64,000 nt of DNA from Paenibacillus ehimensis NBRC 15659. GTDB lineage: Bacteria > Bacillota > Bacilli > Paenibacillales > NBRC-103111. Positions within the stretch are counted from its first letter, which is position 1, and every line of letters starts with the position of its first letter. Made by a program: the position numbers and the translations under genes. Positions 1-8,593 of the stretch are shown here, piece after piece. The notes under the pieces were generated by a model that was not told the origin of the DNA, ran no database searches, and saw only the letters and a program-made list of their open reading frames with translations. The stretch covers positions 21,379 to 85,378 of the forward strand of contig NZ_BILX01000026.1 of the NCBI RefSeq assembly GCF_004000785.1. Direction: 5' to 3'.

Positions 1-1
1 C

Positions 2-3000
2 ATGATGCTGTTGAACGAATTTGACTTGTCGCGAAAGTCAGAACCATCCATCGAGCAACAGACGCTGTGGATGGAACAAGCGGAGGACGCAAAAGCCTCC
101 GCTTTTTTCATGCCGCAAGCGGTCATTGACGCCATTTTGCAAAACGGCAGCGGTTTTGAGAACGGCAAGTATCGCATTGCGCTGCATTTCCAGCAGTCGC
201 TGTCCGCACAGGAGAACGCCGATTTCCTGAAACGGGAATACGGGACCGGCGGGCGTCTTCCCGCGCTGATCGGCACGGATATTCACATGAATTATGACAG
301 CAAAGGCATCACGCTGACCCGCGGCTCGATCATGAACCCGGATACGCAGGTGGTGCTGCCGTGGATGAACGTGCAGAAACGTATCGGCGAACTGCTGGCA
401 GCGGGTCGTTACTTGAACCGGAAGGAAGCCGAGCGATTGCCCGCCTTTGCGGAAGAACAGGAGGAAAAGCTGCGGCTGCAAGCGGCGGAATTGGACAGGT
501 CCGATGTGCCGCAGCCGGATGCATCGTCGGGGCTTTCCCGACCGGACGCGCAAGCGGAACCGGAACACACGCCTGTGAATCGGGAACGGGCGCGCTACGG
601 TTATGACGCGGGCAGCACGGTCTGGATCGGTGCGGACGAATATGAAATTGTGCAGCTGGAGCAACGAACAGTGGTGCTGCAAGACCGTCAGTTCCCGCTC
701 TTCATCAAAGAGGTAAATCGCCGGGATTTTGAGCGAATGCTGCGCGAAAACCCGCTGAACGATCATTTGATTACCGGAGAGCAGGAATCGGAATGGACTG
801 ACGAAACGGCATGGGAAACGGCGGAAGATGCGGTTTTACCGGAGGAAAAGCCGGTGACGGAAGGGCCAGAGACCGTATCGCAGCCAGACACTTCCCTTTC
901 CTCTGATGGTGCGGCCGGCCGCACCGCGCCAGCCCGTCCGTCTGTCCCGGCTGTCAACTACCGGATTACGGATGATGAGCTGGGGCATGGCGGCGCAAAA
1001 ACGAAGTTCAAATGGAACATGGAAGCGATTCGGCTGCTGAACAAGCTGGAACAGGAGCAGCGGCAAGCGACAGCGGACGAGCAGGCGATACTGGCTCGAT
1101 ATGTTGGATGGGGGGGCATTCCGCAGGCGTTTGACGAAGCGAACACGCAGTGGGCAGCCGAATATGCGGAACTGAAAAATGTGCTGGAGCCGGAGGAATA
1201 TGCATCCGCCCGCGCGTCAACGCTGAATGCCCATTATACGTCTGTGACCGTCATCAAGGCGATGTACGACTGTCTGGAATCGATGGGCTTTCGCAGCGGC
1301 AATATTTTGGAGCCGTCCTGCGGCATCGGCAATTTCTTCGGACTGGTGCCGGGGTCGATCCGAGGCTCGCGGCTGTTTGGCGTGGAACTGGACAGCATTA
1401 CCGGCCGTATTGCCAGGCAGCTATACCCGCAGGCGTCGATTGCGGTCAGCGGCTACGAACAGACGAATTTGCCGGACAGCTTCTTCGATCTCGCCATCGG
1501 GAACGTGCCGTTCGGCGGTTATGGCGTGGCGGATAAACGTTACGACAAACAAAAGTTTCTCATCCATGATTACTTTTTCGCCAAGACACTGGACAAAGTG
1601 CGTCCGGGCGGCATCATCGCCTTTATTACGTCCAAAGGAACGATGGACAAGCAGAACCCGGCGGTTCGCAAATATATTGCGGAACGCGCCGAACTGCTCG
1701 GAGCGGTGCGTCTGCCGAGCAATGCGTTTCTGGCCAATGCCGGAACCGAAGTAACCGCCGACATCATCTTTTTACAGAAACGGGATCGCATGGTCGCCGT
1801 CAGCGAGCAAACCGAAGCATGGCTATCCCTTTCCGAGACAGCGGACGGTGTTCCGGTGAATCGCTATTTCGCAGAACATCCCGATATGGTGCTCGGCACC
1901 ATGGTTTTTGACGACCGGATGTACGGCAACCGGCAGGAAACGTCCTGCAAGCCATTCCCGGACGCCAATCTGGATGAGCTGCTGCGCGAAGCGTTGTCGG
2001 GCATCCATGCCGAATGGGTGGAGCTGGAACGGGAAGACCAGCCGGAGGAAGAAGACCCTTCTCTCCCTGCTGATCCGACTGTGCGCAATTTCAGCTTTGC
2101 GTTGGTGGATGGACAAATCTACTATCGGGAGAACAGCCGGATGCGGCGCGTGGACACTTCGGCTACGGCGTCAGGCCGCATCAAGGGAATGATTCTGCTG
2201 CGGGACACCGTGCGCGAGCTGATCGAGTATCAAACCGAAGACTACAGCGATGAGATGATAGAGCAGCAACAGCGCAAGCTGAATACGCAGTATGATCGGT
2301 TTACGGCGCAATACGGCCTGATCAACAGCCGCGCCAACAGCCTTGCTTTTTCGGACGACAGTTCTTACTTTCTTCTTTGCTCGCTGGAAATCATCGACGA
2401 GGAAGGGCGGTTGCTGCGCAAGGCGGATATGTTCACCAAACGCACCATCCGGCAGCGCATCCGCGTGGAACAGGTGGATACCGCTTCGGAGGCGCTGGCC
2501 GTTTCCATCGGCGCAAAAGCCCGTGTCGATCTGCCGTATATGGCGGAGCTAACCGGCTGGACGGAAGAACAATTGATAAAAGAGCTGCGCGGCGTCATCT
2601 TTCCCAATCCCGAAAATTTGGATGAGGAAGGGAAGCCGATCTACGAAACGGCGGATGCGTACTTGTCCGGCAATGTGCGGGAGAAGCTGCGGGTGGCCAG
2701 ACAGTTTGCCGCATACGATGCCGAACGTTACGGCGAAAACGTCAAAGCGCTTGAAGCGGTGCAGCCGAAAGACCTGGACGCCGCCGAAATCGATGTCCGC
2801 TTGGGCGCAACCTGGCTCCCGCCGGAAGACATTCGGCAATTTCTGTTTGAACTGGTGGACACGCCGCCGATGTACCAGACCTACATCAATGTCATGTATT
2901 CCGAATATACGGCTGCCTGGAACGTCAAAGGCAAAAGCGATGACCGCAGCAACAATATCAAGGCGAACGTCACGTACGGCACCAACCGCGTTAATGCGTA

Positions 3001-5758
3001 TAAAATTCTTGAAGATACGCTGAATTTGCGGGACGTGCGCGTATTTGACACTGTGTATGAGGACGGCGTGGAAAAGCGTGTGCTGAACAAGCAGGAAACG
3101 GCCATCGCTCAGCAAAAGCAGGAGATGATGAAAGAAGCGTTCCGCGACTGGATATGGCGAGATCCGCAGCGGCGTGAACGGCTGACAAGGCTGTACAATG
3201 ACCGGTTCAATGCCATCCGTCCTCGCGAGTACGACGGCAGTCATATCCGATTCACCGGGATGAACCCGGAAATCCGGCTGCGCCAGCACCAGGTCAATGC
3301 GGTTGCCCGGGCGCTGTACGGCGGCAACTCCCTTTTCGCGCATTGTGTCGGTGCAGGTAAAACCTTCGCGATGACCGCCGCGGCGATGGAGAGCAAGCAT
3401 TTGGGGCTGTGCAACAAGAGCATGCTGGTCGTTCCGAACCATCTGACCGAACAGTGGGCGGCGGAGTTTTTGCAGCTATATCCGTCGGCGAATATTCTGG
3501 TGGCGACCAAGAAGGACTTTGAAACGAAAAACCGCAAAACGTTTTGCGCGCGGATTGCCACCGGCGATTATGATGCCATCATCATTGGCCATTCGCAGTT
3601 TGAGAAAATTCCGATTTCGACGGAGCGGCAGCGGCAGCAACTGTACGAACAGATTTCGGAGATTACAAGCGGCATCCGGGAACTCAAGGAAGCCAGAGGC
3701 GAACGCTATGCGATCAAGCAGCTTGAAAAAACGAAAAAGACGCTACAAACCAAGCTGGAGAAGCTGAACGACACCAGCCGGAAGGATGATGTCGTCACCT
3801 TTGAGGAACTGGGCGTAGACCGGCTATTCGTGGACGAAGCCGATTCGTACAAAAACCTGTTTCTTTACACGAAAATGCGCAATGTGGCCGGACTATCGCA
3901 AACCGAAGCGCAGAAGTCGTCGGACATGTTTGCCAAATGCCGCTATCTGGACGAACTGACCGGAGGCCGGGGTATCATCTTTGCGACGGGTACGCCGATC
4001 TCCAACTCCATCACTGAGATGTATACGATGCAGCGCTATTTGCAATACGAGCGGCTCAAGCGGCAGGGATTGCAGCATTTTGACGCTTGGGCTTCGACAT
4101 TTGGCGAAACCGTCACCGCGATCGAGCTTGCGCCGGAAGGAACGGGCTATCGGGCGAAAACCCGGTTTGCCCGTTTTTACAATTTGCCGGAACTGATGAA
4201 TATGTTCAAGGAAGTGGCCGACATCCAGACGGCGGACATGCTCCAGCTTCCCGTACCGAAGGCGCATTATCATAATGTTGCTGTGCCGCCAAGCGACTTC
4301 CAGCGGGAAATGGTGGCGGATCTCGCCCGCCGCGCCGAGCGGGTGCGGGCGAAAGAAGTGGAGCCGCACGAGGACAACATGCTGACGATCACCAATGACG
4401 GACGCAAACTGGCGCTCGATCAGCGGCTGGCGAATCCCCTGCTTCCCGACGACGAAGGCAGCAAAGTCAGCGTCTGCGCGGACAATGTCTTCCGGTATTG
4501 GGCGGAACATCAGGAGCAGCGTTTGACCCAGTTGGTGTTCTGCGATTTGTCCATTCCGAAACAGGATGGTGCCTTCAATGTGTACGACGAGCTGCGGCGC
4601 AAGCTGATGGAGAAAGGTGTTCCTGCCGAGGAAATCGCGTACATTCACGATGCCAATACCGAGGTCAAGAAAAAGGAACTGTTCGCCAAAGTACGCAGCG
4701 GACAGGTTCGGATACTGCTCGGATCGACATTCAAAATGGGCGCGGGCACGAACGTGCAAACGAAGCTGATTGCCCTTCACGACCTCGACTGCCCTTGGCG
4801 TCCGCGGGACCTGGAGCAGCGCAGCGGGCGCATTATCCGGCAAGGCAACCAGAACAGCGAAGTGCATATTTTTCGCTATGTGACGGAGAACACGTTCGAC
4901 GCGTACCTTTATCAGACACTGGAGAACAAGCAGCGCTTCATTTCGCAGATCATGACCAGCAAGTCGCCGGTCCGTTCCGCCGAGGATATCGACGAGACGG
5001 CGCTCTCCTATGCCGAAGTGAAGGCGCTGGCGACCGGCAACCCGTACATCAAAGAGAAAATGGACCTGGACATTCAGGTATCCAAATTGAAGCTGCTCAA
5101 AGCCAACCACTTGAGCCAGCGCTACGCACTGGAGGACCGCCTGCTCAAAATGCTGCCGCAGCAGATCAAATCCACCGAAGAACGAATTGCCGGCTATGAA
5201 CAGGACGTTGCTTTGTATACACGATCTTTGGCATCCGAGGCGGATGGGGCAGATAAATTTCCCGGCATGACGATCAAAGATTACACCTACTCGGAGAGGG
5301 CGGCAGCGGGCGCGGCTTTGCTGGACGCTTGCAAAGGCATGACATCGCCCGATCCGCAGGAATTCGGCAGCTACCGGGGATTTTCCTTGTGGCTGTCCTT
5401 TGACAGCTTCCATAAGGAGTACAAGGTCACGCTTCGCGGCGCGCTCGGTCATACGGTGACGCTCGGAGCGGATGCAGGCGGCAACATAAGCCGCATCAAC
5501 AATGCCTTGTCCGACTTGCCTGCAAAGCTGGAGCATGCCCGCGAGCAGCTTGCCACCTTGCGGCAGCAGATGGTCACGGCCAAAGAGCAAATCGAGGCTC
5601 CTTTCGAGAAGGAGCAGGAGCTGCAAATGAAAGCGGCGCGGCTTGCGGAATTGAATGCGCTGCTCAACATGGACAAACGGGAAAACGAAGCCGTGGACAG
5701 CGTTCCGGACGAAGAACCGGAAGCGCCCGAACGGCGGGTGGTGGGCCGTGAGCGATAA
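2..5758 (+). CDS. N6-methylase / SNF2-like helicase giant ICE protein, 5' partial
   Basis: Giant DNA-processing protein of conjugative elements, combining a DNA-methylase fold with a superfamily 2 helicase; in this family it is thought to protect or remodel the transferred DNA. Visible parts: a methylase-like SAM motif LEPSCGIGNFFG near residue 436 followed by GNVPFGGYG in place of the NPPF motif, Walker A VGAGKT near 1116, a DEAD-like box VDEADSY near 1277, TGTPISNS near 1330 and helicase motif VI RSGRIIRQGNQN near 1607. A coiled, charged C-terminus ends the protein. The first ATG lies at the window edge and relatives carry further N-terminal domains, so the true start is probably outside the window. 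It opens the left ICE module on the same strand as the primase. The methylase motif is not canonical, so catalysis is unproven. Confidence 0.9.
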   Translation: MMLLNEFDLSRKSEPSIEQQTLWMEQAEDAKASAFFMPQAVIDAILQNGSGFENGKYRIALHFQQSLSAQENADFLKREYGTGGRLPALIGTDIHMNYDSKGITLTRGSIMNPDTQVVLPWMNVQKRIGELLAAGRYLNRKEAERLPAFAEEQEEKLRLQAAELDRSDVPQPDASSGLSRPDAQAEPEHTPVNRERARYGYDAGSTVWIGADEYEIVQLEQRTVVLQDRQFPLFIKEVNRRDFERMLRENPLNDHLITGEQESEWTDETAWETAEDAVLPEEKPVTEGPETVSQPDTSLSSDGAAGRTAPARPSVPAVNYRITDDELGHGGAKTKFKWNMEAIRLLNKLEQEQRQATADEQAILARYVGWGGIPQAFDEANTQWAAEYAELKNVLEPEEYASARASTLNAHYTSVTVIKAMYDCLESMGFRSGNILEPSCGIGNFFGLVPGSIRGSRLFGVELDSITGRIARQLYPQASIAVSGYEQTNLPDSFFDLAIGNVPFGGYGVADKRYDKQKFLIHDYFFAKTLDKVRPGGIIAFITSKGTMDKQNPAVRKYIAERAELLGAVRLPSNAFLANAGTEVTADIIFLQKRDRMVAVSEQTEAWLSLSETADGVPVNRYFAEHPDMVLGTMVFDDRMYGNRQETSCKPFPDANLDELLREALSGIHAEWVELEREDQPEEEDPSLPADPTVRNFSFALVDGQIYYRENSRMRRVDTSATASGRIKGMILLRDTVRELIEYQTEDYSDEMIEQQQRKLNTQYDRFTAQYGLINSRANSLAFSDDSSYFLLCSLEIIDEEGRLLRKADMFTKRTIRQRIRVEQVDTASEALAVSIGAKARVDLPYMAELTGWTEEQLIKELRGVIFPNPENLDEEGKPIYETADAYLSGNVREKLRVARQFAAYDAERYGENVKALEAVQPKDLDAAEIDVRLGATWLPPEDIRQFLFELVDTPPMYQTYINVMYSEYTAAWNVKGKSDDRSNNIKANVTYGTNRVNAYKILEDTLNLRDVRVFDTVYEDGVEKRVLNKQETAIAQQKQEMMKEAFRDWIWRDPQRRERLTRLYNDRFNAIRPREYDGSHIRFTGMNPEIRLRQHQVNAVARALYGGNSLFAHCVGAGKTFAMTAAAMESKHLGLCNKSMLVVPNHLTEQWAAEFLQLYPSANILVATKKDFETKNRKTFCARIATGDYDAIIIGHSQFEKIPISTERQRQQLYEQISEITSGIRELKEARGERYAIKQLEKTKKTLQTKLEKLNDTSRKDDVVTFEELGVDRLFVDEADSYKNLFLYTKMRNVAGLSQTEAQKSSDMFAKCRYLDELTGGRGIIFATGTPISNSITEMYTMQRYLQYERLKRQGLQHFDAWASTFGETVTAIELAPEGTGYRAKTRFARFYNLPELMNMFKEVADIQTADMLQLPVPKAHYHNVAVPPSDFQREMVADLARRAERVRAKEVEPHEDNMLTITNDGRKLALDQRLANPLLPDDEGSKVSVCADNVFRYWAEHQEQRLTQLVFCDLSIPKQDGAFNVYDELRRKLMEKGVPAEEIAYIHDANTEVKKKELFAKVRSGQVRILLGSTFKMGAGTNVQTKLIALHDLDCPWRPRDLEQRSGRIIRQGNQNSEVHIFRYVTENTFDAYLYQTLENKQRFISQIMTSKSPVRSAEDIDETALSYAEVKALATGNPYIKEKMDLDIQVSKLKLLKANHLSQRYALEDRLLKMLPQQIKSTEERIAGYEQDVALYTRSLASEADGADKFPGMTIKDYTYSERAAAGAALLDACKGMTSPDPQEFGSYRGFSLWLSFDSFHKEYKVTLRGALGHTVTLGADAGGNISRINNALSDLPAKLEHAREQLATLRQQMVTAKEQIEAPFEKEQELQMKAARLAELNALLNMDKRENEAVDSVPDEEPEAPERRVVGRER

Positions 5759-5887
5759 CGGCCTGACACCGTCGTTCCTCCCCCTGAAAGGGAACTTCAT
5801 GCTGACCATTACGGAAAAGAACATGGTATCGGTGCGAGCATTTCACAGGTCGAAGATAGCTCACTTGTTAAAGTTATCAATCTCATG
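5747..5887 (+). CDS. Possible 46-aa overlapping ORF
   Basis: A GTG-started frame overlaps the last codons of the helicase gene and runs 46 codons to a TGA. It has no recognisable domain and no strong ribosome binding site of its own, so it would rely on translational coupling. It may be a real small ICE protein or just the open tail of a shadow frame. Nothing else is seen between the helicase and the next small gene. Confidence 0.2.
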
Positions 5888-5939
5888 ACGAATTGGACTC
5901 CGGTTTTGGGGTCCTTTTCTCGTTTCCGGAGGAATGAAC

Positions 5940-6224
5940 ATGTTGTATGCCAGCCCAAGCGGCGGATGCTTTTGTCCGATTTTGCCGCCTTTTGGTTACG
6001 GAACCGGCTTGATCGAGGAGGGAGAAACCGTGCCATCGTTGGAGTTGATATCCAAAGAGAAAAACGGATTTGGCGACACGTATTATTACATCCGCGACTC
6101 AAACGGGGTGACCAGTCAAGTTCATGAAGGCGATTTAGACGCATTCATGAAAAAGAAAGGCGTTACGAAGTTGAAGGAAGGCAGAGCTTATACGTACCCC
6201 AAAAAGAGGGGTAAGGCACGATGA
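5940..6224 (+). CDS. Small ICE protein of unknown function (94 aa)
   Basis: A small acidic-then-basic protein I do not recognise. The start is set at the ATG at 5940, because GGAGGA at 5928-5933 lies six bases before it and is too close to the alternative ATG at 5934. The N-terminus contains a Cys-Pro turn (GGCFCPILPPFGYG), the middle looks like a small beta-rich domain (GDTYYYIRDSNGVTSQVHEGDL) and the tail is Lys/Arg rich. It sits between the helicase and the primase in the same direction, so it is probably part of the ICE DNA-processing operon. The function is unknown. Confidence 0.6.
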   Translation: MLYASPSGGCFCPILPPFGYGTGLIEEGETVPSLELISKEKNGFGDTYYYIRDSNGVTSQVHEGDLDAFMKKKGVTKLKEGRAYTYPKKRGKAR

Positions 6225-6273
6225 ACCATATACCCATCGGACGCTGCCTGGATTTCCAAAAGGAGCTGCGGCA

Positions 6274-7224
6274 ATGAGCTACGTAAACAAGGAACAGATC
6301 GAACGTGCCAAAAGACTGGATCTGCTCACATATTTGCATATGCACGAGCCGGCAGAACTGGTCCGATGCTCTCGCAATGTCTACACCACCCGGATACACG
6401 ACAGCTTGAAAATTTCCAACGGCAAATGGTACTGGTGGTCAAGGGGGATCGGCGGACGCTCGGCGCTGGACTATTTGATCAAAGTGCGGGGCATGTCTTT
6501 TCCCGATGCGGTGCTGCAAATTGAAGGCGTTCATCCGGGCAGCGCACCTGCATTTTCGCAATCTTTGCAACAACGCTATTCTCCAGCGCGGTTTGAGCTT
6601 CCCGAACCGAATCGTACATCGCATCGCGTCATGGCCTATCTCAGCAAACGCGGTATCCATCGCACGTTGATCGACTACTGTCTCGAAACGGGGCGTTTGT
6701 ATGAAAGCCGCCGCTATCACAACGCGGTATTCGTCGGTTTCGACCAGCAAGGAACGCCGCGCTATGCGGCGATACGCGGTACGACAAGCACCCGTTATAT
6801 GGGGGAAGCCGCTGGCAGCGACAAGCGGTATTCGTTTTCCATTCCGGCCTCGGGAAACTGTACGGAACTGCATCTGTTTGAGAGCGCCATTGATCTCTTA
6901 TCCTACTGTACGCTGGAACATCTCGCTGGCCGGGATTGGCGGCAGGCGCATAAGCTGTCGCTGGCCGGAATATACAGGCCCAGGACAAATGGGGAGGACT
7001 CTACTCCCCCGTCAGCCCTAATGCATTACTTGCAGTGCTTTCCCCAGGTGAATCGACTTGTCCTGCATCTGGACAATGATGAGCCGGGGCGATTGGCGGC
7101 AGCCACGATACAAAGACTCCTCTCTCCAGCCCTTCTCATATTCGATGAGCCGCCTAAGTTCGGAAAGGATGTAAACAACGATTTAATGGAATTCCGAAGA
7201 AGACGCGGTGAACCATCCCGATAG
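6274..7224 (+). CDS. DUF3991/Toprim primase-like protein
   Basis: Probable element-encoded primase used to start second-strand synthesis after transfer. The N-terminal third matches the CHC2-like zinc-finger-derived DUF3991 style (WYWWSRGIGGRSALDYLIKV near residue 50), where the trimmed finger lacks the usual Cys set. The C-terminal part contains a Toprim fold with LHLDNDEPGRLAA near residue 266, in which the DxD-type acidic residues are present. The start is supported by AAAGGAG eight bases before the ATG. The gene is followed by a factor-independent terminator at 7229-7257. The family is seen next to relaxase modules in Tn1549-like elements; activity here is inferred. Confidence 0.82.
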   Translation: MSYVNKEQIERAKRLDLLTYLHMHEPAELVRCSRNVYTTRIHDSLKISNGKWYWWSRGIGGRSALDYLIKVRGMSFPDAVLQIEGVHPGSAPAFSQSLQQRYSPARFELPEPNRTSHRVMAYLSKRGIHRTLIDYCLETGRLYESRRYHNAVFVGFDQQGTPRYAAIRGTTSTRYMGEAAGSDKRYSFSIPASGNCTELHLFESAIDLLSYCTLEHLAGRDWRQAHKLSLAGIYRPRTNGEDSTPPSALMHYLQCFPQVNRLVLHLDNDEPGRLAAATIQRLLSPALLIFDEPPKFGKDVNNDLMEFRRRRGEPSR

Positions 7225-7228
7225 CGGT

Positions 7229-7257
7229 AGACGCTGAACGGTTGGCGTCTTTTCTTT
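7229..7257 (+). terminator. Factor-independent terminator after the primase
   Basis: Perfect 6-bp stem AGACGC/GCGTCT (7229-7234 and 7245-7250) with a 10-nt loop and a T-rich tail. The same stem and a very similar loop occur again after the toxin gene at 7993-8015. Confidence 0.7.
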
Positions 7258-7325
7258 CTGGGCTACGGAAAATTCTCACTGTATGTGGATAAGATGTGAA
7301 TAGATTGGGGATAAGCGCAACCGCA

Positions 7326-7354
7326 TTGATTATATAGCATGTAATAGGTATAAT
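7326..7354 (+). promoter_or_regulatory. Sigma-A type promoter of the toxin-antitoxin operon
   Basis: TTGATT at 7326-7331 and TATAAT at 7349-7354 are 17 bases apart, a near-consensus vegetative promoter 33 bases before the antitoxin start. The surrounding AT-rich sequence contains several TATA-like half sites that could bind the antitoxin, but I cannot define an operator. Confidence 0.75.
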
Positions 7355-7386
7355 AAAATCAATATACAGCTATGCAAGGGGTGACC

Positions 7387-7680
7387 ATGATGATTATCAA
7401 ACCTTCCGCCAGTATCCGGCAAAACTATAATGAAATCGCCGATCTATGCAAATCGTCCGGGGAACCGGTTTATCTGACCAAGAACGGTGAAGGCGATCTC
7501 GTCGTGATGGACATTGAGACGTTCTCCCGTCGCGAGAAGATGTTAAAGCTGCGCGAAGAACTGCTCGCTGTGCAAGAGGATCGTTTGGCGGGCCGTGCTG
7601 GTGTGACGCCGGACGAACTGGACGCTTACCTGGAGGGCATTATTGACGAGGTTCAGCATGGAAAAGATGCCCCGTTATAA
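7387..7680 (+). CDS. Type II antitoxin, Phd/YefM family
   Basis: Antitoxin that neutralises the downstream RelE/ParE-like toxin and normally represses the operon as a complex. The N-terminus MIIKPSASIRQNYNEIADL has the Phd/YefM DNA-binding fold with the typical 'S..R.N...I' spacing, then LTKNGEGDLVVMDIETF and an acidic helical tail that would wrap the toxin. AAGGGGTG lies just upstream; the ATG at 7387 or the next one at 7390 is the start, while the ATG at 7372 lies before the ribosome binding site. The gene overlaps the toxin by 23 bases. Such pairs stabilise integrated elements; that role is inferred. Confidence 0.87.
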   Translation: MMIIKPSASIRQNYNEIADLCKSSGEPVYLTKNGEGDLVVMDIETFSRREKMLKLREELLAVQEDRLAGRAGVTPDELDAYLEGIIDEVQHGKDAPL

Positions 7681-7975
7681 GATCGTCGTCTCCGATCGCG
7701 CCCGCCAAATGCTGGCGGTTCATGTGCGATTTCTTGCGGAGAAAAGTCCGGATGCGGCGCGGAAAACGAAAAACGAATTGCTGCAAGCGATACGTTCCTT
7801 GGCGCAAATGCCGGAACGCTATCCTTTTCTGGAAGCGGAATTTATTCCGTCAAACAAGTACCACAAAATGTTCGTAGATAAATGGTATCTGGTGTTGTAT
7901 CAGATTCAGGATGAAATCGTGTATGTCGATTTCATTGTAGACTGCCGCCAGGATTACCGCTGGTTGGTGCGATAA
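7658..7975 (+). CDS. Type II toxin, RelE/ParE family
   Basis: Toxin partner of the Phd-like antitoxin. The 105-aa protein has the RelE/ParE layout: a basic first strand (YKIVVSDRARQML), two helices containing SPDAARKTKNELLQAI and SLAQMPERYPFLE, and C-terminal strands WYLVLYQIQDEIVYVDFIVDCRQDYRWLV. The ending is typical of the ParE/RelE superfamily, which cleaves ribosome-bound mRNA or poisons gyrase; sequence alone does not decide which. The ATG at 7658 is chosen because GAGG is six bases upstream, inside the antitoxin gene. A terminator follows directly. Confidence 0.87.
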   Translation: MEKMPRYKIVVSDRARQMLAVHVRFLAEKSPDAARKTKNELLQAIRSLAQMPERYPFLEAEFIPSNKYHKMFVDKWYLVLYQIQDEIVYVDFIVDCRQDYRWLVR

Positions 7976-7992
7976 CAAAAAAATTCTGCGGA

Positions 7993-8020
7993 AGACGCTG
8001 AGCGGATCGGCGTCTTTTTT
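7993..8020 (+). terminator. Terminator after the toxin gene
   Basis: Stem AGACGC (7993-7998) and GCGTCT (8010-8015) followed by six T. The stem is identical to the terminator at 7229-7250 and the loops are alike (TGAACGGTTG versus TGAGCGGATCG). Confidence 0.75.
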
Positions 8021-8065
8021 GTGTTTTTGGGGCCTCTCTTTTTCCCGGCAGGTGCTTTGAAGGCG

Positions 8066-8145
8066 ACACGAGACGAATGTCTCGTGTTGCAGCAAGCACT
8101 GAATTTGGATATCCAAATTCGCTTGTTAGGGGCCTGCGCCCCTAA
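8066..8145. other. Candidate origin of transfer (oriT)
   Basis: Three perfect inverted repeats are packed in 80 bases directly before mobC and the relaxase: ACACGAGAC-GAAT-GTCTCGTGT (8066-8087), the 20-bp palindrome starting GAATTTGGAT at 8101-8120, and TTAGGGGC-CTGC-GCCCCTAA (8126-8145). No coding frame is supported from 7976 to 8217. Position and hairpin structure are those of MOBP-type oriT regions, where the nick lies beside a GC-rich hairpin. The nick site itself is not identifiable by eye. Confidence 0.6.
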
Positions 8146-8217
8146 GACCCTTCATGATCGCTTGTTTATTGCGGCGTAAACTTCTTCGAATAGTTGATTT
8201 TGAAAGGGGGTTGTTCG

Positions 8218-8580
8218 TTGAGAAAACGTTCGATCTCGTTTCTGCTTCGTTTAAGTGAAAGCGAACATGTTCGTCTAATGAATGAAGTGAAACAAACAGG
8301 TCTTTCTCGGGAAGCGTACATCCGGGCGCTCATCAATGGGTATATACCGAAGCCGCTGCCGCCGCCGGATTATTATGCGATGATGCGAGAGCTTCACGCA
8401 ATCGGCAATAATCTCAATCAATTGGCGGCGAAGGCGCACGCAACCGGGCATCTGGATCGGGCCGCTTTTCAGCAGGAGGCGGATCAATTGCGCCGCGCCG
8501 TCCAATACATTCAACAGGCTGTAACAGCGCCGGAGCTTAGAACCGAGCCGCGCGGGAATTTGAACGTACATCTGCCGTAA
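8218..8580 (+). CDS. mobC: MobC-like relaxosome accessory protein
   Basis: Small DNA-binding protein that helps the relaxase open oriT. The first 45 residues form a ribbon-helix-helix (RKRSISFLLRLSESEHVRLMNEVKQTGLSREAYIRALI), followed by the MobC signature region RELHAIGNNLNQLAAKAHATG. A TTG at 8218 is taken as start: AAAGGGGG ends seven bases before it, whereas the earlier in-frame ATG at 8194 precedes this site. It stands immediately downstream of the probable oriT and 13 bases before the relaxase gene, a conserved arrangement. Confidence 0.88.
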   Translation: MRKRSISFLLRLSESEHVRLMNEVKQTGLSREAYIRALINGYIPKPLPPPDYYAMMRELHAIGNNLNQLAAKAHATGHLDRAAFQQEADQLRRAVQYIQQAVTAPELRTEPRGNLNVHLP

Positions 8581-8593
8581 AGGGGGCATGCGT

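Noticed and set aside
2549..3442. 297-codon minus-strand frame
   Set aside because: Antisense shadow of the helicase gene; no domain.
3893..5824. 643-codon open frame on the minus strand
   Set aside because: It is exactly antisense to the helicase gene, has no start signal, no domain and a composition typical of a mirror of GC-rich codons.
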